From positions 1,570,487 to 1,634,486 of the forward strand of contig OY741281.1 in the NCBI GenBank assembly GCA_963514095.1: 64,000 nucleotides of DNA, in the 5' to 3' direction. Shown one piece after another: positions 25,410 through 64,000 of the stretch. The translations under genes were made by a program, and so were the position numbers. Source of the stretch: Eutrigla gurnardus (taxonomy: Eukaryota; Chordata; Actinopteri; Perciformes; Triglidae). The notes below the pieces were generated by a model. The model had not been told where the DNA came from, did not search any database, and saw only the letters and a program-made list of their open reading frames with translations. Positions within the stretch are counted from its first letter, which is position 1. The number at the start of each line of letters is the position of its first letter.

Positions 25410-26224
25410 CAAGTCAGTAAGTAAGTAAGTATGAAGGTAAGTCAGTAAGTAAGTAACTCAGTAAGCAAGTCAGTAAGAAGGTAAGTCAGTAAGTAAGTAA
25501 GTAAGTAAGTAAGTCAGTAAGTAAGTAAGTAAGGTAAGTCAGTAAGTAAGTAAGTAAGCAAGTCAGTAAGTTAGTAAGAAGGTAAGTCAGTAAGTAAGTA
25601 AGTAAGTAAGCAAGTCAGTAAGTAAGTCAGTAAGCAAGTCAGTAAGTCCGTAAGGAAGCAAGTCAGTAAGCAAGTAAGTAAGTAAGTAAGTCAGTAAGTA
25701 TGCAAGTCAGTAAGTCAGAAAGCAAGTCAGCAAGTCAGTAAGTATGCAAGTCAGTAAGTAAGTAAGTCAGTAAGTAAGCAAGCCAGTAAGTCCGTAAGGA
25801 AGCAAGTCAGTAAGTAAGTAAGTCAGTAAGCAAGCAAGTCTGTAAGCAAGTCTGTAAGTAAGTCAGTAAGTAAGTTAGTATGAAGGTAAGTCGGTAAGTA
25901 AGTAAGTAATCAAGTCAGTAAGTAAGTCAGTAAGAAGGTAAGTCAGTAAGCAAGTCAGTAAGTAAGTAAGTATGAAGGTAAGTCAGTAAGTAAGTAAGTC
26001 AGTCAGTAAGCAAGTCAGTAAGAAGGTAAGTCAGTAAGTAAGTCAGTAAGTAAGTATGAAGGTAAGTCAGTAAGTAAGTAAGTCAGTCAGTAAGCAAGTC
26101 AGTAAGAAGGTAAGTCAGTAAGTAAGTAAGTAAGTAAGTAAGTAAGCAAGTCAGTAAGTAAGTAAGTATGAAGGTAAGTCAGTAAGTAAGTAACTCAGTA
26201 AGCAAGTCAGTAAGAAGGTAAGTC

Positions 26225-26255
<31 letters not shown>

Positions 26256-26606
26256 CAGTAAGTAAGTAAGTAAGTAAGGTAAGTCAGTAAGTAAGTAAGT
26301 AAGCAAGTCAGTAAGTTAGTAAGAAGGTAAGTCAGTAAGTAAGTAAGTAAGTAAGCAAGTCAGTAAGTAAGTCAGTAAGCAAGTCAGTAAGTCCGTAAGG
26401 AAGCAAGTCAGTAAGCAAGTAAGTAAGTAAGTAAGTCAGTAAGTCAGCAAGTCAGTAAGTATGCAAGTCAGTAAGTAAGTAAGTAAGTAAGTCAGTAAGT
26501 AAGCAAGCCAGTAAGTCCGTAAGGAAGCAAGTCAGTAAGCAAGTAAGTAAGTAAGTCAGTAAGTAAGCAAGTCAGTAAGTTAGCAAGTCAGTAAGTAAGC
26601 AAGTAA
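24576..26606. repeat. 2-kb GTAA/GTCA tetranucleotide array
   Basis: About 500 tetranucleotide units, mostly GTAA with interspersed GTCA, GCAA, GTCT, GTAT and GAAG variants. It is not homogeneous: distinctive variant strings recur, at about 24721 and 24901 (180 bp apart), and a block from 25081 to about 25700 recurs from 25822 with small 4-bp indels. It lies just beyond the probable 3' end of jph1. Confidence 0.97.
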
Positions 26607-26794
26607 TTCAGTGATCAAATTGCAACCATTGGTCAGAATAGGTTGGATCTAAAGATAAAGCGTTCACCGTCAGCACGCCTGCAGCCGACATCTTGACAGT
26701 CTAAACAATGTAAACAGTCGAAGCATTATTTGTATTTCAGCAGCATGAAAACAAAAGAAATGAGCCGAACTGTCGTTAAACGAGGCATAACATC

Positions 26795-26800
26795 TTTATT
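26795..26800 (-). terminator. jph1: Candidate jph1 poly(A) signal
   Basis: Minus-strand AATAAA, about 2.5 kb beyond the jph1 stop and immediately before the tetranucleotide array. Confidence 0.4.
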
Positions 26801-29307
26801 GTTATCCACATGACTTCATCTCCAAAGACTTTGCACAAATCAGTGGGGCAACACCAACCTTGAGATATCAAAAGTCTCACGCAGTTCCTCGTCACGTCCT
26901 GAAAATACTCAACAAGTACATCTGCCGTTCACATCCCCAAATATGGTACATACAGTACAACCAATTAGAAATAGTAAAGTCGTTTTTTCTTCTTCCACCG
27001 TCAAAACATCATCATATGTGCATTACATTACCAATTACAAACAAAGTTATATTCATTTTCAAAATACAGGTGTGCAAATTGTTAGAAAAATACCAACTCA
27101 TACCAGATTCTGGATTGTGCTCTGTAAAAATCCTTACAAATAGTATATAATAATAATCTATATATAAATGACTCCAACATGCAATGTTGCATTTTCAAAA
27201 AAATATCCCATAAACAGGCGTATTTCTGTGTCGACCCCTCTGACAGTCCGGGCTTCACCATGCTCACGTGAAGACGGCTTAAACAAGAAAACGAGGGCGA
27301 AGAGTTCAATACATCACGTTTGTAATATCACAATGCTTTTTATGAATCATTTTAATGTCTTGGTCTGCTTTTTATCGTCCACATTTTGAATATATATATT
27401 TGTATAGTTAGTTGCGTGGACGGTTTGCAAACATCCATCAGACCACTGTTTTTCCAGTTTAATGTGCTGCTCGGTCAAATAAACATATTAAAAGCCCTTT
27501 TTGTGTGATGATGTCACAAACACATCAGTTGCACATTGAATAAATAATTCACCTCCGTAGCGACGACAGTTAAATAACTGTATAAATAACCACTTTTTTT
27601 TGTTTTTTTGGAAATCAAAGAAAAAAAATCATGCCATACCTGCAACAGAAGACTACAAACGGCTACGATGAGGCAAGAAAGCATGGTTCAGGTGATGACA
27701 ACAGTCAAAGTACCCCCCCCCCCCCCCCCAACAAGACAAAGTTAAGACAAGGATGGCATCTCTCCCCCCTCCCCCCTCCCCTCCTCATCTTTGTTTTCTC
27801 TGAGGTAAACAGTACTACTGTTAAAGACTTTTAAAGGCACCCCCCCCCACCCATGTGTGCCACATTCCCCCAAATGGCCTCAACCTGAATAAATCCACCG
27901 TCCACACGATCCGGTCCATCGATCCGGCTCACGAGCGCCGCCGGGCCGACGGAAGCAGCTCGCGTCTGAACTTTGCATTTTTATTTTTATTTTTTTAGAA
28001 ACACTGAAAGCAAAGAATAAAAGGAATTCAAGCAGAACGGATTCATCGGCGTCGTTGCAATGAAAGCGTTATTCCTTCAATAAATAACATAAGACATCCG
28101 TTGACTTCACTCTCACAGAGCTAGGTAGCTTTTCAAAGTGTGAATCTCCTCCCTAATAAAACAGCAACACCCTCTCTCTCTCAACATCATAATTATATAT
28201 TAGATATATATTTTTTGGCAAAATATACTATATTTCTTTGAAAAAAAAAAACATATTGCACTTTCAGTAATGTGTAATGTCAAATTACAGCTCAATTAGT
28301 TAGAAATGAGTAAAGATTTCAAAAACTAAAAAGGGAAAACTCATTTTTGAGAGAAGAAACGTCCTTTTTTTCGAGGAGAAGCGACGACTGCAACATTCAA
28401 AACGATGACGGACAATAAAAACAAACAAATGTTAAATCTGTACCATGCATGGCGGAGGGGGGGGGGGGGTGTGTGTGTTTTAAAAACAGTGTATCCATGG
28501 TAACAAGGGCGGAGCTCGAGAGAGGCTGCGTGATGATGATTGGGTGAACAGGGTAAGACTGGTGAGTGACCCGTGCTAGCACGATGGCCTGCTGGCGAAG
28601 GCCGTGCCCAGTTTCCTGTTGCATGAGTGGCGTGAACCCCCCCGACCCCGCCCCCACGGGCACGCTCCCCCCCCCCTTCTCTGGCCGCCAGGCTCACATC
28701 TCCCCATCAAAACGTCAGATGGCAAAATAGAAAGGCAGCTGTTTGCTCCCGTCATCTAAAAGTGCATCTCCACACGCTCTTCCAGCAAAGTCCGGTCTCC
28801 GCCGCGGTAACGGGGCCGCCGGACCGGAGACCCCCTGCTCGGATCAGCACACGTCTGGGTTTCAATCCCTCCCTCCAGTATGTTTGCTTGCATTTTTTTA
28901 AAAACTTTATATATATATTTGTTTTAACCTCACTAGACACAACATTTCACCTGCGGCGTTTCAGAGAAGAAGACGCGACGCGGCTGCTGGCGGTCGGCGA
29001 TGTCTTCCTCCTCTTCGGTGTCGTCACGCTGATTTCCTAAAAACACCTACGTATGCGGCCGCCCCCGTGTCTTCCTGGCGCCATTTTCACTTTTCAAGGC
29101 CGGCGATTGCAACTGTACCGGTTGCCATGGTTTCACTGCAACATAAAAAAACACGGTGCCTTTGGATTTATTTGGCTGCTTGTCACATTTACAGACACGG
29201 AGGAGAAACAGATACATGAATTTAACCGATCGTCGAGGAATAAAAATGTATATCTATATATAATTCTATATGTATATATGAATGATCTTACCTGAGAAAC
29301 AGCTTCA
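26795..29307 (-). other. jph1: Probable jph1 3' UTR
   Basis: Unique sequence following the jph1 stop with no other gene visible. It contains homopolymer C tracts near 27713-27729 and 27840-27848, and G near 28457-28470. A consensus donor CTCAG|GTAAGAT lies 16 nt after the stop (29292/29291), so part of this stretch may be a 3' UTR intron. Confidence 0.4.
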
Positions 29308-53657
<24,350 letters not shown>

Positions 53658-54572
53658 TCAGAAATAAAGCGCACCGTGCTGCTGCTGCTGCGGACTCTGC
53701 GTCTCCGGGGCCGCGGCTGGAGGATCCGGGACCGGGGCGGTGGTGGTGCTGGTGGTGGTGGTGTGATGAAAACTGGATGACAGGATGATGACTAGAGGAA
53801 TGGGGAGAAACAGCAGGGTGAGGATGCTACACCGACTCTCCCGCACGGTGACATGCAACGCGGGGAAGGCATGCGTAACGGCGAGTGCAAACGGTTTGAA
53901 CGGTGGGCGTCGTTTACCGGAGGCGCACGCCCGGTTCTCCGCTGAGTGTTGCTCGTCTCCCCCCTCTCACCCACTGATCACAGAGGGAGAGAGAGACGTC
54001 GAGTCCCCGCCGAGGAAAGACACCGGGCCAATCGCGACGTCACGCCACAGGGACCGCCCACTTCCCTCTCTCTCTCTCTACCAAACCCAAAATAAAGCTC
54101 TGCTGTATCAAACTATTTTTTTTCCATAATACCTTCATAATTATAGTATCATTAGTGTTTGTAGTATTTTGTCTGTGATTATCAATAGTGAGTTTATCTT
54201 TATACTTTGTTTAATTCTGAGTTACACAACCACATCCTATGACTTATTTATATTTATTATTTATTTTCTCAGGTAGATTCATGCAGGTGATTCCTCCTCT
54301 AAAATACGGTGGAATTAAATAAAGTATAAATATCACAACATCAAGACCTTTAATGCCACCTGTCTTTGCATCAGGGTAGAATGAACAGATAACAGCGACA
54401 TCTGCTGGCCAAATGCACGTATTGCACATCAGGAATGGCATTAAAACGATCAGTGTTGTTATGGTGTGAAAATGTTCCGCTCCGAGCAGGTAGGGGGCGC
54501 CTGCTGCTGACTGTGACGTGGTGTGCTGCCCTCACTCGTCCCCTAAAAAAAAAAAAAACACTAACAGATAAA
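53658..54572. promoter_or_regulatory. Shared upstream region of jph1 and gdap1
   Basis: The 915 bp between the two divergent start codons must hold both promoters and 5' UTRs. It is CpG-bearing up to about 54060 and then AT-rich. Near gdap1 there are two CTCF-like matches in opposite orientation: minus at 54395-54408 (CCAGCAGATGTCGC) and plus around 54487-54500 (core AGGGGGCGC). A poly-A13 run precedes the gdap1 ATG. Confidence 0.5.
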
Positions 54573-59875
<5,303 letters not shown>

Positions 59876-60130
59876 GGGGGGAGAGTAAGATAAGGCTAGA
59901 CATCACGATTTAAATAGTGTAAAGTTAGAGTACATCATTAATCCTGTGAGTGAAACCTTCATTGTGTTGCTTTCTGCACTCTTACTCATCCTGAATATGT
60001 GACGGCTGCTTTCCACACCAAAGGGTGATACATGTGTTTTTTTGCCATTTCTGATAAATCACCATATCTTGTGTGCAGCTTTTACATATTACACATTGTA
60101 TTCACGAGCTTTGTTATTGTAGCAGGTATG

Positions 60131-60136
60131 AATAAA
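60131..60136 (+). terminator. gdap1: Candidate gdap1 poly(A) signal
   Basis: AATAAA 256 nt after the stop; a second AATAAA lies near 60524. No other gene intervenes. Confidence 0.5.
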
Positions 60137-60761
60137 TGACATGTTCTTCAACATGTGTGAAATCAAACTAACCCTGCAGTGTTTCAGCCAATCAAACGTT
60201 CTCCAGAGTGGCGACTCGGCATAAATGTAGCAGAGGTTTTATCAGAACAGAGAGAGATGATGCTATCAGAGTGTTACTGACGTTGAACATCGGCCGAGCG
60301 TCGGGTCAAACCTTTGTTTGAGGGTCCGGCGTGGCTGGCTGGTGTAGCGGTCACCAGAGATGCCTGGCACGTGTTAAAGCCACATGTGAGCCCACGCTGT
60401 CAGAGCACCAGAACCTCATACCAGCGTGTTAGCTCTGGAAAAAAATCATCCCCCCGGCAAATGGCAACCCAAATGACATCACTTTTGCCACAAAACTTAT
60501 ATCACACGGGTGTGAAAGCCATAAATAAAGTGCATTTTCACAGACAAAGTCCACAAAGTGTTGCTGTGCCTCGGTAAAAACTAAATTAGACCTTTTATTA
60601 AAGGACCATCATATTCATCTAAACACTATCAGAGACAAGCAAATATGTGGATGTGTGGCCAACACCAACAACACCTATTAAAATACACATTACATTCATT
60701 TCAAGTCATAATAAGTGCTTCAATGAGAGCTTGAAGATGCATAGAAAAAGGAAACATCTTG

Positions 60762-60775
60762 CCACTAGGGGGCAG
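60762..60775 (+). promoter_or_regulatory. CTCF-like site
   Basis: CCACTAGGGGGCAG matches 13-14 of 14 consensus positions, the best such match in the window. Confidence 0.4.
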
Positions 60776-61674
60776 AGTTTCCTCAAGTAACACTTACCTC
60801 TGAATATAGTATACCTATAATACATCCCGTATACTTAAAAAACAACATTTAGCTTGATTTGCATGGTATTTAAGCAACACTGTCATTTGAAGAAATACTC
60901 AAAAGAATAAAATAATAAGGTAATATTTCTGTGTGGATATTTCTGGGATTCACTCAGCTGACAGTGTGAACTTGAACACTATTTATATGATTAATCCTGA
61001 TATTTCTCTTTTCTGTTTTGTTTTAAAAAGCTGGTTCACAATAATTGGACAGTGGAGTTGTTTAAAGAAAGGCCGATGGGGGTGTAGAACGGAGAAAACA
61101 TGCAGAAGAGCCCTTCAAGTGGGAGAAGCTAGATAAAGCACCCTCTAGTGTGGCCTTCCAGTAGAAAATACAATGAAGTGCCCTGTAAGGTGACGACCGG
61201 CGTCCTCCAACGCTTTGAATGGTATTGCTACGCATCGTCTATGTCTGAAGTGTTTATACCTCATCTCAGCGATGCCTTTGAATGTGTGATAGCACCAGTC
61301 TTCCAGGTCTGTGGGGCTTCAGCCGACCCCCCCCAAGCCGCCCATCGCTAGTGTACACAAGCACAAGCATGAAAACGCTGAAAGCTCCGGCGTGAATGAT
61401 GAGAAACCAAACAGCGGCTGACGTCCTCGATGATGTGGCTCTAGAGCCGAGTCCCACCTGAACCAAAGCTGCTGTTGTACTGACATGCGTAAGTCCACGG
61501 GTGGATTATTTGTATTCCCCTTTGACCCCCCCGGTGTACACTAAGAGACGGCGGCTGACCTCAGGTCTGACCTCTAACAGGAGAGTCCATCGCTGACATT
61601 CAAATAAACAAAAACAAAAGTGTGTTGAGGCGTCACAGACACAGTTTCTCCTCTTTTGCTTTCCCTACGACGTC

Positions 61675-61789
61675 AGAGGGCGGGGCGGGGCGGGGGTGTT
61701 TTTTGGGTTGCATGGAAACCCCCAGCAGACGCCCACAGACGGAGGAGAATGGAGGCTTGTGGTCGGAGCGATGGACGGAAATATGCGCG
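61675..61789 (+). promoter_or_regulatory. GC-box promoter-like region with possible first exon
   Basis: GGGCGGGGCGGGGCGGGGG (about 61679-61696) gives tandem Sp1-type GC boxes after a CGACGTCA element. About 50 bp downstream, ATG at 61749 opens MEACGRSDGRKYA and meets a donor CG|GTGAGAG at 61789/61790. No partner exon is identified. Confidence 0.3.
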
Positions 61790-62017
61790 GTGAGAGGGAG
61801 AGGCAGAATTATTTTTAAATATAATGATTTTTAATTCTTACAGCTAGATATGCCGATATGAGTTTATAAAGTCGAAAATCTGCATTTATGCTAGCTAACC
61901 TTTCATGAATGTACTATTTTTCCAATGAATACATCACAACGTTGATGCTTATTGTTATTTTTATGTATACGAGTCTAAATTGTCATCTTATGGGTGTTTA
62001 TTGATCAGGTTAAGATC

Positions 62018-62155
62018 CTAAGCAGCAGCATTAGCAGCAGCAGCATTAACAGCAGCAGCGTTAACAGCAGCGTTAGCGGCAGCAGCGTTAGCAGCAGCAG
62101 TGCTAGCAGCAGTGCTAGCAGCAGCGTTAGCAGCAGCAGCGTTAGCAGCAGCAGG
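62018..62155. repeat. AGC-rich imperfect repeat
   Basis: Imperfect repeats of AGCAGCAGCGTTA, AGCAGCAGTGCTA and similar: AGC triplets punctuated by GTTA, GCTA or ATTA. Confidence 0.9.
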
Positions 62156-62295
62156 ATGGAGGATGGGAATGCTGCCGGACGTATAAAGCAGAGGAACAAT
62201 GAAGGAAACACTCATACATCACATCTGCAGCAGCGATCGCCTTCTGAGTGGGCGAGACGAACGGAAAGATGTTTGAGAAGATGATGACCTTCAGT

Positions 62296-62332
62296 CGTCG
62301 TCCACGGTGACGTTACGTAACCGTGGACGACG
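62296..62332. other. 37-bp near-perfect hairpin centred on a D-box-like site
   Basis: Arms of 18 bp match at 17 positions around a single central base. The centre, 62312-62321, is GTTACGTAAC, a perfect palindrome and consensus PAR-bZIP/NFIL3 (D-box) site. Confidence 0.6.
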
Positions 62333-64000
62333 GGGAACGACCTCGCTGAACGGAGGAGCAGCTGCTTAAATCTTTGTATGGTTGTGCAGCAGGTTTGCCA
62401 GCATTGTCCAATCACAATCGAGGGTTGCATCATCCCTAGATTCTGCTCTCTTATACATGTCACTGTTATTTTTGTTCCCTCTCAGGTTACTTTGGCAACG
62501 CCACTCGGGCTCCGAGGCCCGTTGGCAGCGTCAGGGTTGTTCTGAGAAACCCGCCGGCTTCTCTTCCAGAAATCCTCCCGTCACCGAGCGGCGGAGAGAT
62601 GCTTGTTTGCTGAGTCGACAGAGGTGGGATCTCACCGTGTTGACACTACTTTTAAAACGACCCCCCGCCGCCCTGCAGCTTCACAGCTTTATGATGAAAC
62701 CCTGTGCCACCATTCACCCCCCCCTCCATGCACTCCTCAAATATTTAAACTCGTCCTGCATAAACACTCACCGAGCAGGAGAGACATGATACCCGACGGC
62801 TGCCTTATAAATCTCCATTCAATCGGCCAGATGTGGCCAAGTCAAACACTTTTATTGTGATAATGCCTTTGCCATGCAAATTAACCACGGAGGGGAATCT
62901 GAGGTGATGGAAGGAATTATTTCCCCCAACTTTGAGATTTGTTTTCTGCCCAGAAAGTCAGGTAATAAAAAATAACGTAGTGAAGAAGCAGAGAAGAACA
63001 GATTAACGTCCCTGTTGCTTTAATGCATCGCCTGTCTCGTATCAGAGGTCAGCAAAGGTCGCTCCACCTGCTCTGACTGCAGCCAACAAACCCTGAGGAA
63101 CTCCTAATGGAAATATAAGCTCCTCAGCTCCTCAACACTTCCTGTCCATGAATAATAAAGGCATCTGATGCTTTATGGAACACCTGTCATTAGCTCAAAT
63201 AAATTAAAAAACAAACTGTATTGTTTTCCCCATTCTTCCTCCACAAACTCTTAATATATCAAATTAAAAAGGGTCTGCAAGTCACTAGAAAAACAAATGA
63301 CATGACATTTGAATGCATCACTGCAGAGTCCTGGTCTTGATTCAGGCTGAACTCCTCTCACATACAGTACAAAGGTACTCCCACTGATACATATTTATAC
63401 CACAAATTTGATAAACCATATCAAGAACATCGTGGTGCTGCAGATATGCATCAGAATTACAGTCCGTTAAAGAAGCCCAGTCACTGCAGAGACCTGATTG
63501 GTGGAGCTAAGACTACAGAGACTTGGACCTGCATCAGAAACTGTATGGTCATGGTCCAGAGGGTCTGATCCCAGCACACAAGGCCCGCCTTTAGGATCTG
63601 TATGAGACCCACCAACGTGAACCCCGTCTGCAGCAACATCAAGGGGAACAGAGAAGTCAGCTGACAAACACAGGACTTTCACACAGGAGACCTGGAATCT
63701 GATCAGCCATATGTGATGAGCTGGACCAGATCCATCTCCAGCTACAGTTGGTGGGAAGCCTGTGAGGGATGCTTGGCTGAGGCTCTGGTCACAACACCCA
63801 CGCCAACGATCGGTTTCAGGCAGCAGCGGCCTTCAAACGTCTGTTTCTCAAATACTTGGGTCCAGTGCAGCTATAACATACCTGGCATGTGACCGGGGAC
63901 GTTCTCAAATATCAGACAGGAAGAGAGACTTCAAGGTTCTGTTCGGCTTTATGGATCAGATATAACGTCGTCTTTTTGGACCTTTTGGAACATAAAGGAC

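Larger units (their letters stand above)
60137..64000. other. Downstream of gdap1, no confident gene
   Basis: No recognised protein exon on either strand. Contents: CTCF-like site at 60762, GC-box cluster at about 61678, AGC-type repeat at 62018, hairpin at 62296. The last 500 bp is unique-looking sequence I cannot classify. Confidence 0.5.

Noticed and set aside
54435..54572. Upstream in-frame ATG extending gdap1 by 46 residues
   Set aside because: The added residues run through a poly-A tract (KKKK) and have no similarity to GDAP1; the ATG at 54573 matches the usual start position.
61994..62284. Ser-rich 96-aa frame
   Set aside because: It is a translation of the AGC-type repeat with no conserved domain or splice context.

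Overview
This window is vertebrate, almost certainly teleost fish, genomic DNA. It holds multi-exon genes with GT-AG introns, very dense (CA)n microsatellites and minisatellites, and fish-type LINE tails. Five orthologues of human 8q21.11 genes can be reconstructed exon by exon from protein similarity recalled from memory plus in-frame splice sites. I cannot name the species.

Layout. 1-4395, minus: the 5' coding part of stau2 (four coding exons; the rest lies off the left edge), with a CpG-rich probable promoter at about 5.7-6.45 kb. 7.48-16.32 kb, minus: complete ube2w (151 aa, six coding exons, long 3' UTR). 17103-17175, plus: a tRNA-Arg(CCG) gene or a SINE head. 17.66-19.65 kb, minus: complete eloc (112 aa). 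19.7-26.8 kb: intergenic, with two (CA)n tracts, a hammerhead-like fold-back insertion at 23.08-23.25 kb and a 2-kb (GTAA)n-type array. 26.8-53.66 kb, minus: complete jph1 (698 aa, five coding exons) whose introns hold most of the window's repeats. 54.57-59.88 kb, plus: complete gdap1 (357 aa, six exons), head to head with jph1; start codons are 915 bp apart. 60.2-64 kb: no confident gene.

The order and orientation stau2(-) ube2w(-) eloc(-) jph1(-) gdap1(+) matches the mammalian block, except that I see no tmem70 or ly96 between eloc and jph1. The genes are not a pathway: RNA transport (stau2), N-terminal ubiquitination (ube2w), elongin/cullin ligase adaptor (eloc), muscle and neuron junctional membrane complexes (jph1) and mitochondrial outer-membrane dynamics (gdap1).

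The most unusual structures are (i) a minisatellite filling about 90% of gdap1 intron 1, whose unit is a copy of the exon-2 splice acceptor; (ii) a 135-bp fold-back with a hammerhead-ribozyme-like core inside a 14-bp target-site duplication; (iii) a higher-order duplicated GTAA array; (iv) a 444-bp hAT-like MITE; and (v) an 81-nt ube2w intron that stays open if retained. No microbial-type system (CRISPR, operon, phage) is present.
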